Positions 1 through 6,228 of a stretch of DNA of 64,000 nt are shown piece after piece. The position numbers and the translations under genes are program-made. Numbering within the stretch: the first letter of the stretch is position 1; each line of letters opens with the position of its first letter. The notes beneath the pieces were generated by a model. That model saw only the letters and a program-made list of their open reading frames with translations, ran no database searches and had not been told where the DNA came from. The stretch comes from an uncultured Prevotellaceae bacterium (GTDB lineage Bacteria; Bacteroidota; Bacteroidia; Bacteroidales; Bacteroidaceae). The stretch lies in the NCBI GenBank assembly GCA_900314715.1, contig OMWI01000006.1, forward strand, positions 30,789 through 94,788, given 5' to 3'.

Positions 1-297
1 TCCCGTGGCGATGGCACCAAACGAGAAACCGAGTTCCTTCCATACGGGAAACACGCCGATGATGTAGTCGGTGGTGTCGAGCAGGTTAAACTTCCCGTAA
101 TCCAACGTATTCGATACGAGCGCCGTGGGCAGGTTGTAAGTGGGAATGCCCATGTACGACAACACGGGAAGCATGGCAGCCGTGGCCACCTTGCCATATC
201 CAGCCATATCGTTTATCAACAAAATCTGACGGTTGTGTACGTAATTCCCCATGTTCTCACTCCCCTTATTGTCCTTTTTGTCTATTGGGTGTCTCAT
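1..297 (-). CDS. Pyridoxal/pyridoxamine kinase-like (ribokinase fold), C-terminus outside window
   Basis: The reverse strand is open from the ATG at 297 to the window edge; a second in-frame ATG at 252 follows a GGGGAG sequence and may be the true start. The N-terminal protein reads ILLINDMAGYGKVATAAMLP, then a YNLPTALVSNTLDYG stretch and PVWKELGFSFGAIATG. This pattern (glycine-rich first strand, S/T-A-x-x-x-P-I/V-L, then LPTALxSN) is that of PdxK/PdxY pyridoxamine kinases, which phosphorylate vitamin B6 vitamers with ATP in the cytoplasm. The ATP-binding C-terminal half lies beyond base 1, so activity cannot be judged. A -7 box stands 42 nt upstream. It is divergent from the HTH gene at 531. 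Confidence 0.75.
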   Translation of the reverse strand, partial: MRHPIDKKDNKGSENMGNYVHNRQILLINDMAGYGKVATAAMLPVLSYMGIPTYNLPTALVSNTLDYGKFNLLDTTDYIIGVFPVWKELGFSFGAIATG

Positions 298-338
298 TCT
301 TCTTTTTTGCTTTCTTGATGTGCTTTCTTATTTCATCT

Positions 339-347
339 GCAAAGTTA
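339..347 (-). promoter_or_regulatory. Bacteroidetes -7 box for the B6 kinase gene
   Basis: The reverse strand reads TAACTTTGC, a full match to TAnnTTTG. It lies about 40 nt before the ATG at 297. Confidence 0.6.
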
Positions 348-461
348 CAAAAAGTTATTAATTTGCCATATATAGACTAATATTTTTTACAAATGTACCC
401 AATTAGTTGACATGATAACCATTTGGATATTTTGATATTGCTAATTTCGAAAGAAAAACTA

Positions 462-470
462 TAATTTTGC
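462..470 (+). promoter_or_regulatory. -7 box for the HTH gene
   Basis: TAATTTTGC fits TAnnTTTG and has a TTG at 438-440, about 21 nt upstream, as a -33 candidate. It lies 60 nt before the ATG at 531. Confidence 0.5.
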
Positions 471-530
471 AATATAATTTCACGTAAATAATTTACAAGT
501 TAAATTATTACCGCATAAAATAACAATAAA

Positions 531-764
531 ATGTTAGAAATTGGTTTACTAATTAGACAAAAACTAAAAGAGAGGAAGAGAACCATCGTTTGGCTCGCCG
601 ATAAACTGTCGTGTTCTCGCACCAACGTATATAAAATCTTCGACAAGCGTTCTATTGATACGGATTACCTAATCAGAATCTCCGACATCTTAGACTATGA
701 CTTTTTCGCATTGTATAGTGAGGAACTGAAAAAACGGAAACGCGGAATAACTGATAAAACATAA
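531..764 (+). CDS. Small XRE-like helix-turn-helix protein (77 aa)
   Basis: A short, very basic protein. Residues about 5-60 look like a lambda-repressor-type HTH: IRQKLKERKRTIVWLADKL, then CSRTNVYKIFDKRSIDTDYL, then ISDILDYDFFALYSEELKK. The WLADKLxCSRTNVYKIF part is the helix-turn-helix, with the recognition helix in SRTNVYKIF. Nothing else is attached, so it is probably a DNA-binding regulator without its own ligand domain. It has its own -7 box and is divergent from the B6 kinase gene. Its position just outside the repeat-bounded VirE module could mean it belongs to that accessory region, but this is inference. Confidence 0.75.
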   Translation: MLEIGLLIRQKLKERKRTIVWLADKLSCSRTNVYKIFDKRSIDTDYLIRISDILDYDFFALYSEELKKRKRGITDKT

Positions 765-951
765 AAAACTACTGCTTGTTATCATTATTCATTCAATGCC
801 ATTAACCAACCTAAAATCAACGATGATTTTCTGAAAAATCATCAATATCCACCATGGTTTATTGCATCTCACGCGAACCAACGCAAGGCCATGGTGCATG
901 TAATAGGCTCTTCATCATGGCATGATATTCCCTATTTCCCCCCAACGCCAT

Positions 952-1008
952 TGGCATCAGCATCTTATAAGACTCATCAGAACCTTATGAGACACTGATG
1001 CCATTTTT
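952..1008. terminator. Inverted repeat followed by T-run
   Basis: TGGCATCAG (952-960) faces CTGATGCCA (995-1003), a perfect 9-bp stem with a 34-nt interior, followed by TTTTT at 1004-1008. It may end transcripts from 531-764, although it is about 190 nt downstream. The rest of 765-1061 shows no gene. Confidence 0.35.
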
Positions 1009-1061
1009 AATGGGGAGAGGGGAGCGGGGGCGCGAATGAATGGCCGTAAGTGGCTGTAAAG

Positions 1062-1127
1062 CATATATTTGCGATTGGTAAACCATATATTTGCAACTGG
1101 TAAACCATATATTTACAGCATCCAAAA
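1062..1127. repeat. 22-bp tandem array (three units)
   Basis: Three successive 22-bp units start at 1062, 1084 and 1106. The first two differ at two bases and the third is degenerate. Each unit splits into 11-bp halves, one starting CATATATTT and one ending GGTAAAC in the first two copies. Units one and two each contain TATATTTGC, which resembles a -7 box. Confidence 0.85.
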
Positions 1128-1166
1128 CACAGTGTTTGCATCTTGTAAAAGATGGCTTGTAGAGTC

Positions 1167-1209
1167 AAAATGCCACATTGCCACATTGCCACATTGCCAC
1201 ATTAAGGTG
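1167..1209 (+). repeat. Left copy of 43-bp direct repeat flanking the VirE module
   Basis: These 43 bases match 6000-6042 at 40 positions (differences at offsets 12, 13 and 19). Both start AAAATGCCACA and end GCCACATTAAGGTG. The right copy forms the last codons of the VirE/DUF3987 gene; the left copy lies in non-coding DNA with no visible homology upstream of it. Confidence 0.85.
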
Positions 1210-1397
1210 TTTCCGATATGCATCAGCCCCTATATATATGAGTTATTATTATATTATATTATAATATAATATAATAATAAAATTTAATAATTACAATTTA
1301 TTGCCTATTACCTATCATTATCTTTCATATTAAAACCGCGCATATTCGAAGTAGCTTAATGTGGCAAAGTGGCAAAGTGGCAAAGTGGCAAAATTCC
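1171..1397. repeat. Facing arrays of 8-bp words (GCCACATT / GTGGCAAA)
   Basis: Four copies of TGCCACAT at 1171-1203 face about four copies of GTGGCAAA at 1361-1393. The inner ends are exactly complementary (GCCACATTAAG against CTTAATGTGGC). The 150-nt interior is AT-rich and holds no convincing gene. This covers most of the gene-free stretch before 1481. Confidence 0.75.
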
Positions 1398-1430
1398 ATT
1401 GACATGTTTCCATATTATGAAAAATAGTCG

Positions 1431-1439
1431 TATCTTTGC
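1431..1439 (+). promoter_or_regulatory. -7 box for the 1481 gene
   Basis: TATCTTTGC, 41 nt before the ATG at 1481; probably drives the two-gene unit 1481-3320. Confidence 0.65.
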
Positions 1440-1480
1440 AAAACGAAAGAGATACCAACGAAAAGGCTTAATGATTGCTT

Positions 1481-2428
1481 ATGACAGCAGAACAGAAAAA
1501 TACTTTTTTGAAGCAGGTGTTTCCAAACCTCCTTCTCGATAAAATCAACGCCATGAGCGATGATGAGCGACAATCCCTTTTATTTGAACAGGCTGAAAGA
1601 CTGCTTGCCATGCCCTACAATGGCGACGTTGCACGATTTTATGCCTATACGGTTTTAAAGGATATGGAAGACGGTGAAGTAACCGTTTCGCCTGCCTTTG
1701 CCAGCGACGATAGTCAGTGTGGATGCTGGTTGGTAAGACTTGCCAAACTCTTGGCTGGGCTCCTCAATTCAAACGTGAACCTTGCGCTGGAAGCCTGTGG
1801 CTTGCCATTGTTCACCACGGATGCCGCGCAGACGTTTCCCACCGATGACAAGCATGTTTTCCCCGATGGACCAACGAAGTTCCACGACGACCTCTTGCGC
1901 CTGTTTATGCGCCAGAATCACAAGCCATACGTCTATCTGCCGCTTTATATGGTGAAAGTAATTTGCAAAAGGGCACTCGAATGGGCTATGTGCCACAATC
2001 CAGTCATACAAGACTATTTCGCCCAACAATTACACAAGTCGTCTTTTAAAGATGATACGGAACGTGATAAGTATAGAGAGGAATGTTGGGAGGCGATGCT
2101 CAACATACATAATCATCTGGTTTGCGGCAGGGAAAATGGACTTGACGAAGACGGTCAGTTTATCATTGATGCCCTATGGGGCTTTGTGCCTTATCCCTAC
2201 GAGGATAACTATGTGACATGCGCAAAAGAGATTAAAAACGCGGCACAGTCATTATTGCACGAAAGGGACTATCAAGAGAACATGAAAGAATATGTAAAAA
2301 CCGTATTGGAAAAAAGTTCTGAAATAGCAGGTGAGCACGATGTGGATTTCGACATCCATGAGTGGAACATATCTTATAGTTATCTGGCATATTGGATAGA
2401 ATATTATTATGGCAATCATGTCAAATGA
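1481..2428 (+). CDS. Unknown protein, accessory module (315 aa)
   Basis: I do not recognise the family. The reading frame is open from a TTG at 1475, but the ATG at 1481 (MTAEQKNTFLKQ) is the more likely start, 41 nt past a TATCTTTGC box. The protein is acidic and soluble-looking, with no signal peptide, no clear membrane helix and no nucleotide-binding motif. Tryptophan- and tyrosine-rich segments near the end (DALWGFVPYPYEDNY and a C-terminal SYLAYWIEYYYGNHVK) suggest a helical globular fold. It overlaps the next gene by 20 nt, which points to translational coupling and joint function. It lies inside the 43-bp repeat pair together with the VirE/DUF3987 gene, so a role in a mobile or selfish module is possible but not shown. 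Confidence 0.7.
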   Translation: MTAEQKNTFLKQVFPNLLLDKINAMSDDERQSLLFEQAERLLAMPYNGDVARFYAYTVLKDMEDGEVTVSPAFASDDSQCGCWLVRLAKLLAGLLNSNVNLALEACGLPLFTTDAAQTFPTDDKHVFPDGPTKFHDDLLRLFMRQNHKPYVYLPLYMVKVICKRALEWAMCHNPVIQDYFAQQLHKSSFKDDTERDKYREECWEAMLNIHNHLVCGRENGLDEDGQFIIDALWGFVPYPYEDNYVTCAKEIKNAAQSLLHERDYQENMKEYVKTVLEKSSEIAGEHDVDFDIHEWNISYSYLAYWIEYYYGNHVK

Positions 2429-3320
2429 CATCATGTATAGCAATCGTGGAGAAAACGAGTGGCGGTCGCCAAGTGCCATTGCCCTTCAAAACCGATTTCA
2501 CAACAAAGCCGATGATCTTTTTTCCTTGGGGAAAATGCAAAAGCGGCTTTGCACATGGATGAAGGAAAAAACCGACTTCTCTGCCTCTGACGTTAATAAT
2601 ATTTCGCGATTCCTTTTAAGTAGCGAATATGAATTTGCACGAATGCTCCTGCGTTCACGTGCGGAGTCTTTGGGAGAAATAAAGAAAGACGTGGACGACC
2701 TCTATCCAAATGACAATCCCTTGCAGTTGCTCTATGAAAAACGGGAGAACCTTATAGATGAATTGCTGAAAATCAACTTTGTTTCAAAGTGGGGGAATGC
2801 CATTGCCGAAGACGACTCCTGGCAAATATTCGCCAGACACATGCCGTGGCACGATGATTATTCTCGGGAAAGCATTAGGCGTTTTTTCCGACTGATAGGA
2901 AAAATAGGCATCATAACCGACGTGCTTTGCCAAAAGGCTTCTGATTACGGGATAAACGTCGATTATTCACAATTTGACGAATTTGTGCATGAGCAAGAAG
3001 TAGCGAGACTGACAGACGAACGGTTGGCAAATGCCATCGAGGCATGTGCTGAACATATAAACAGTCATGCAGACTGGGCTGTGGTATATCTTGTGCTTCG
3101 CCAATATTATGGCTGGAACGACGGCATGGAAGAGTTTCAAAGAAGAATCAATGCGCTGAAGTTTACGAAGAAGCTGGTGGAATGCAAGGATGTGGGTAAG
3201 AGCATTAACAGCAAAAAGGGCGGATGGATGAACGACCGTATTGAGAAATGGCCATCCAACAAACAAAAGAAATTTGCCGAAGTATTCATAAAAGCCATTA
3301 ATTCAGAATTATCCAAATAG
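2409..3320 (+). CDS. Unknown protein, accessory module (303 aa)
   Basis: I do not recognise the family. The start is ATG 2409 (a second ATG lies at 2418), inside the end of the previous gene. The protein looks soluble and mainly helical. The last 70 residues are lysine-rich: FTKKLVECKDVGKSINSKKG, then WMNDRIEKWPSNKQKKFAEV. This is reminiscent of a nucleic-acid-binding tail, but there is no motif I can name. The tight overlap with 1481-2428 indicates a two-gene unit, closed by a strong terminator at 3323. The VirE/DUF3987 gene follows with its own promoter. Confidence 0.7.
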   Translation: MAIMSNDIMYSNRGENEWRSPSAIALQNRFHNKADDLFSLGKMQKRLCTWMKEKTDFSASDVNNISRFLLSSEYEFARMLLRSRAESLGEIKKDVDDLYPNDNPLQLLYEKRENLIDELLKINFVSKWGNAIAEDDSWQIFARHMPWHDDYSRESIRRFFRLIGKIGIITDVLCQKASDYGINVDYSQFDEFVHEQEVARLTDERLANAIEACAEHINSHADWAVVYLVLRQYYGWNDGMEEFQRRINALKFTKKLVECKDVGKSINSKKGGWMNDRIEKWPSNKQKKFAEVFIKAINSELSK

Positions 3321-3322
3321 AT

Positions 3323-3352
3323 TTCCGTTCGGGTTTCCGAACGGATTTTTTT
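3323..3352 (+). terminator. Rho-independent terminator
   Basis: TCCGTTCGG, loop GTTT, CCGAACGGA, then TTTTTTT; a perfect 9-bp stem directly after the stop codon at 3320. Several further TTTCCG words follow up to about 3400. Confidence 0.9.
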
Positions 3353-3428
3353 CGACAAAAAAGTTTCCGAACTTTCCGAATAAATTTCCGATGCATTTCC
3401 ATTGTTGGGAGTGCATCGTTTCTTATTG

Positions 3429-3437
3429 TACTTTTGC
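3429..3437 (+). promoter_or_regulatory. -7 box upstream of the VirE/DUF3987 gene
   Basis: TACTTTTGC with TTG at 3405-3407 at the right distance for a -33 element. The transcript would have a leader of about 220 nt containing several tiny ORFs. Confidence 0.55.
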
Positions 3438-3603
3438 GATGTCTTCCGAGATATGCAGCCAAAATGAGAGCTGGCTATCCTTAGAGAAGCGGAAGAATTA
3501 GAATCATTGTTTAATCTGAGACGAATGCCGAGTGAGGAGAATCTCGCGAGTGAAAAGGTACCAATTCAGCACTTCGCTTCATCTCGCAAAAGTTTCATTA
3601 AAT

Positions 3604-3678
3604 ATGAATAAAAATTTTAAGAAAAACTTGCTTTTGTCTTACCTGAAAACAAGAAAGGAGGAAACCGTATGGGAGTAA
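3604..3678 (+). CDS. Possible 24-residue leader peptide overlapping the VirE start
   Basis: ATG 3604 opens a lysine-rich 24-codon frame whose stop (3676-3678) lies inside the start of the 3669 gene, a 10-nt overlap. An even earlier small frame (3525-3611) overlaps this one in the same manner. The AGGAGG before 3669 lies inside this frame. The arrangement suits translational coupling, but coding cannot be shown from one sequence. Confidence 0.3.
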   Translation: MNKNFKKNLLLSYLKTRKEETVWE

Positions 3679-6038
3679 GCAAATATTTCACGACGATTGG
3701 CAGGGGACATGGTGCGCCCTGCCAACCAGCCACACGCGAGGAATGGGAAAGTCTGCGCAAGGAGCCTTGGCTGGCGCAGATGTGCGAACGTATCAGAAAA
3801 GGCGACGAGCAACTGAAACACCGCTTGCCGGTATGGACACCTCATTGCGCGGAGTTTAAGGATAACCACAGGGCGATAGCGGACGCGCTGAAACCGCTTA
3901 ACCGCTTGATGCTTGACTTTGACGAGAAAGGGCACACGGACGAGATTATGAGAAGCCTCACCCCCAGCCCCTCTCCGAATGGAGAGGGGAGTGGAATGAC
4001 AGCAGGGGCGTTGGTGATATTGCTCGTTGAGGAAAGCGTTCGTCGCGGTACGCATGTGTTGGTGGAACTTCCAGATGGGATGACTGCCGAACAAGCACAG
4101 GAAATGATGGCTACCATTACGGGATTTACGCCCGACAAGGCCGTGAAAGATGTTTCGAGGTGTATCTATATGGTTCCGCAGGATCATACGAAGTATGTTA
4201 GCGAAAAACTTTTCACGTTTGAAGGTGGAATTAGGAAGGTGGAAGTGGTCGCCAAAGGCGAGGATGAAGTTTTGAAGGACGATGTACTTCTTACTTCAAA
4301 CCTTGATAACTGCGCAAAGCGCACCACTTCATCCGTCAACCTTCCTACTTCCTCCGTCTTTAAGGGCCTTCCTTATTCATCCATTATTTCCGAGTGGTTC
4401 CGTCGTAATGGAGGCGAGCCGTCGGAAGGTGAGCGTAATGTGAAGTTGCATAAGTTGGCGGTGAATCTTCGTGCCATTTGCGACAACAGGAAAGAGGTAT
4501 TGATGGCGATTATGCCAAGGTTTGGCTTGTCGGAAACGGAATTGAAATCAATCATTGATTCTGCTTGCAAGGAGAATCCGAAAGGAATATCCAAGATGAT
4601 GACCTCTATCATTGACGATTTAACATCTACTATTTGCCGTTCTGGGGATGAAGAGGTGGATGGTGATTCAAGTAATAGTCAGTCATCATTATTCAATGTT
4701 CGATTGAAAAAACTACCTATTGGTCTTCGTGAATCATTGATAGGAGTACCCAAAAACATGCAGATGCCCGTGCTTTGTGCGGTGCTGCCGATAGCTGCGG
4801 CGTATGCCGACCAAGTGGAAGTGGAATATTGCGACGGGCAACGGCAGCGATTGGGATTGATGTCGATTATCCGTGGAGAGCAGGCTTCTGGTAAGAGTGT
4901 ATGCAAGAATGCGGTGGACGTGTGGAAACGTCAGTTTGAAGAGGAAGATACCTTGGCGCGTCAACGTGAAGAACAATGGAAGGAACGCAAAAAGGCGCGC
5001 AAGGCAAACGAGAAAGCTCCCGATGACCCAAAGGTGCTGATTAGGATGGTGCCTGTTACGGTGAGTTGTTCTACGCTATTGAAGCGATTTAAGAATGCTT
5101 GTGGCCATACGCTTTATTCGTTTGGCGAGGAACTTGATACATTGAGAAAGACGAACGGTGCCGGTTCGTGGAGTTCGAAATACGACATCTATCGCCTTTC
5201 GTTCGACCAAGGTGAATGGGGACAAGATTACAATAGTGACCAGGCAGAGAGTGGCGTGGTGAAGGTTGCCTACAATTGGACGATGCTCGGTACGAATGGC
5301 GCAATGCGGAAATGTTTCAAGCAAGACAATATTGAGAACGGACTTTCCTCACGAATACTTGTTGCAGAAATGCCCGATGCTTCTTTTGCGAAGATGCCGA
5401 AATATGGCCATCGTACTGCTTATGATGAGGCGCAGATTCAGGAGGCGGTGACCCGTCTGCGTTCGTATTCAGGATTGGTGGATGTTCCTCGTTTGAGAAA
5501 AGCCATTGAGAAATGGGCAGAAGAAAAGCGCGTGGAAGCAGCCAAGGATATTGACCACGTAAAGGACACCTATCGCAAACGTGCTGCCGTGATTGGCTTC
5601 CGATGTGGCGTGATTCATCATCTGTTATGCCCATCCCAAACCCTTCTCCAAGGGGAGGGAGAAGACTCAGTACAAGGCAAATTGTCTTCTCTCGGTTGGA
5701 TGGATAAGAAGGAGGCAAAATCTTCTATTGACTTTGCGCTCATGATGGCAGAATACACGCTTCAGCAACAGATTGCAGCTTTTGGCGAGGCACTCCAGAA
5801 AGAGTATGTCAATGCACAAGACGAATGCCAACGATATGGCGTGAATCATAGCATCTTCGACCAACTTGCCCCAACATTCACCATGGACGACCTGCGGACG
5901 TTGAAAAAGGGATTGTGTGGAGAATCTGCCTTGCGTAACATCATCACACGTTGGCATCGTGACGGTTGGATTGAGAAGAAAGACAATAGGCACTGGTGTA
6001 AAATGCCACAACGCCACTTTGCCACATTGCCACATTAA
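3669..6038 (+). CDS. VirE-N (BT4734-like) / DUF3987 primase-helicase-like protein
   Basis: A 789-aa two-part protein. Residues about 1-190 match the BT4734-like VirE N-terminal domain: MGVSKYFTTI start, LMLDFDEKGH (a DxD-type acidic pair) and DKAVKDVSRCIYMVP. This family is related to archaeo-eukaryotic primases. Residues about 340-600 match DUF3987, a helicase-like ATPase, with a Walker A GEQASGKS near residue 407 and IIRGEQASGK preceding it. Such proteins occur on Bacteroidetes mobile and prophage-like elements and probably act in replication of the element. The start is the ATG behind AGGAGG at about 3657. Oddities: two palindromic REP-like sequences sit in frame (3956-3994 and 5641-5664), and the last codons are the right copy of the 43-bp repeat (C-terminus HFATLPH). 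Confidence 0.85.
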   Translation: MGVSKYFTTIGRGHGAPCQPATREEWESLRKEPWLAQMCERIRKGDEQLKHRLPVWTPHCAEFKDNHRAIADALKPLNRLMLDFDEKGHTDEIMRSLTPSPSPNGEGSGMTAGALVILLVEESVRRGTHVLVELPDGMTAEQAQEMMATITGFTPDKAVKDVSRCIYMVPQDHTKYVSEKLFTFEGGIRKVEVVAKGEDEVLKDDVLLTSNLDNCAKRTTSSVNLPTSSVFKGLPYSSIISEWFRRNGGEPSEGERNVKLHKLAVNLRAICDNRKEVLMAIMPRFGLSETELKSIIDSACKENPKGISKMMTSIIDDLTSTICRSGDEEVDGDSSNSQSSLFNVRLKKLPIGLRESLIGVPKNMQMPVLCAVLPIAAAYADQVEVEYCDGQRQRLGLMSIIRGEQASGKSVCKNAVDVWKRQFEEEDTLARQREEQWKERKKARKANEKAPDDPKVLIRMVPVTVSCSTLLKRFKNACGHTLYSFGEELDTLRKTNGAGSWSSKYDIYRLSFDQGEWGQDYNSDQAESGVVKVAYNWTMLGTNGAMRKCFKQDNIENGLSSRILVAEMPDASFAKMPKYGHRTAYDEAQIQEAVTRLRSYSGLVDVPRLRKAIEKWAEEKRVEAAKDIDHVKDTYRKRAAVIGFRCGVIHHLLCPSQTLLQGEGEDSVQGKLSSLGWMDKKEAKSSIDFALMMAEYTLQQQIAAFGEALQKEYVNAQDECQRYGVNHSIFDQLAPTFTMDDLRTLKKGLCGESALRNIITRWHRDGWIEKKDNRHWCKMPQRHFATLPH
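3956..3994. repeat. REP-like palindrome inserted in frame
   Basis: CCCCTCTCC (3968-3976), loop GAAT, GGAGAGGGG (3981-3989), preceded by CCTCACCCCCAG. It encodes LTPSPSPNGEGSG at about residue 96 of the VirE/DUF3987 protein, between parts of the VirE-N domain. The word family is a dispersed repeat usually met between genes. Confidence 0.85.
5641..5664. repeat. Second in-frame palindrome in the same gene
   Basis: CTTCTCC (5643-5649) faces GGAGAAG (5658-5664) with AAGGGGAG between. It encodes QTLLQGEGED near residue 660, a composition unlike its surroundings and similar to the peptide made by the first palindrome (GEG). Confidence 0.6.
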
Positions 6039-6042
6039 GGTG
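6000..6042 (+). repeat. Right copy of 43-bp direct repeat
   Basis: Matches 1167-1209 at 40 of 43 positions. It contains the last 12 codons and the TAA of the VirE/DUF3987 gene. Confidence 0.85.
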
Positions 6043-6097
6043 GTTTACAATTCCCCTAATGGCATTGATGTGGTGAAAAACAAGATTAGATGATGTC

Positions 6098-6138
6098 AGC
6101 CAGCCATGCGGAAACATTTGGTTTTTGCGTGGCTGGCT
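6098..6138. other. Hairpin after the VirE module
   Basis: AGCCAGCCA (6098-6106) faces TGGCTGGCT (6130-6138). There is no T-run after it, so it is not a classical terminator; it may be a processing or recombination site. Confidence 0.45.
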
Positions 6139-6190
6139 ACTATTTATCGTTAATCTTCCAAAAATAATCGTTACTTCCATGAATTTTTGC

Positions 6191-6199
6191 TATCTTTGC
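6191..6199 (+). promoter_or_regulatory. -7 box that fixes the start of the glycosidase gene
   Basis: TATCTTTGC lies inside an upstream extension of the frame that begins at a TTG (6187), so the real start must be ATG 6229. The box is half of a perfect 18-bp palindrome (6191-6208). Confidence 0.7.
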
Positions 6200-6228
6200 G
6201 CAAAGATAACCATAAAAAGAAAAAGGCA

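Noticed and set aside
1062-1127. CRISPR-like repeats
   Set aside because: Units are directly adjacent with no spacers and no cas genes; same for the other 22-bp arrays.
1007-1269. 61- and 66-codon frames on both strands over the repeat region
   Set aside because: They are produced by the repeated words (for example CHIATLPH) and have no promoter-start arrangement.
3639-4187. 182-codon minus-strand frame opposite the VirE gene
   Set aside because: Antisense shadow of a gene with recognised domains; composition not protein-like.
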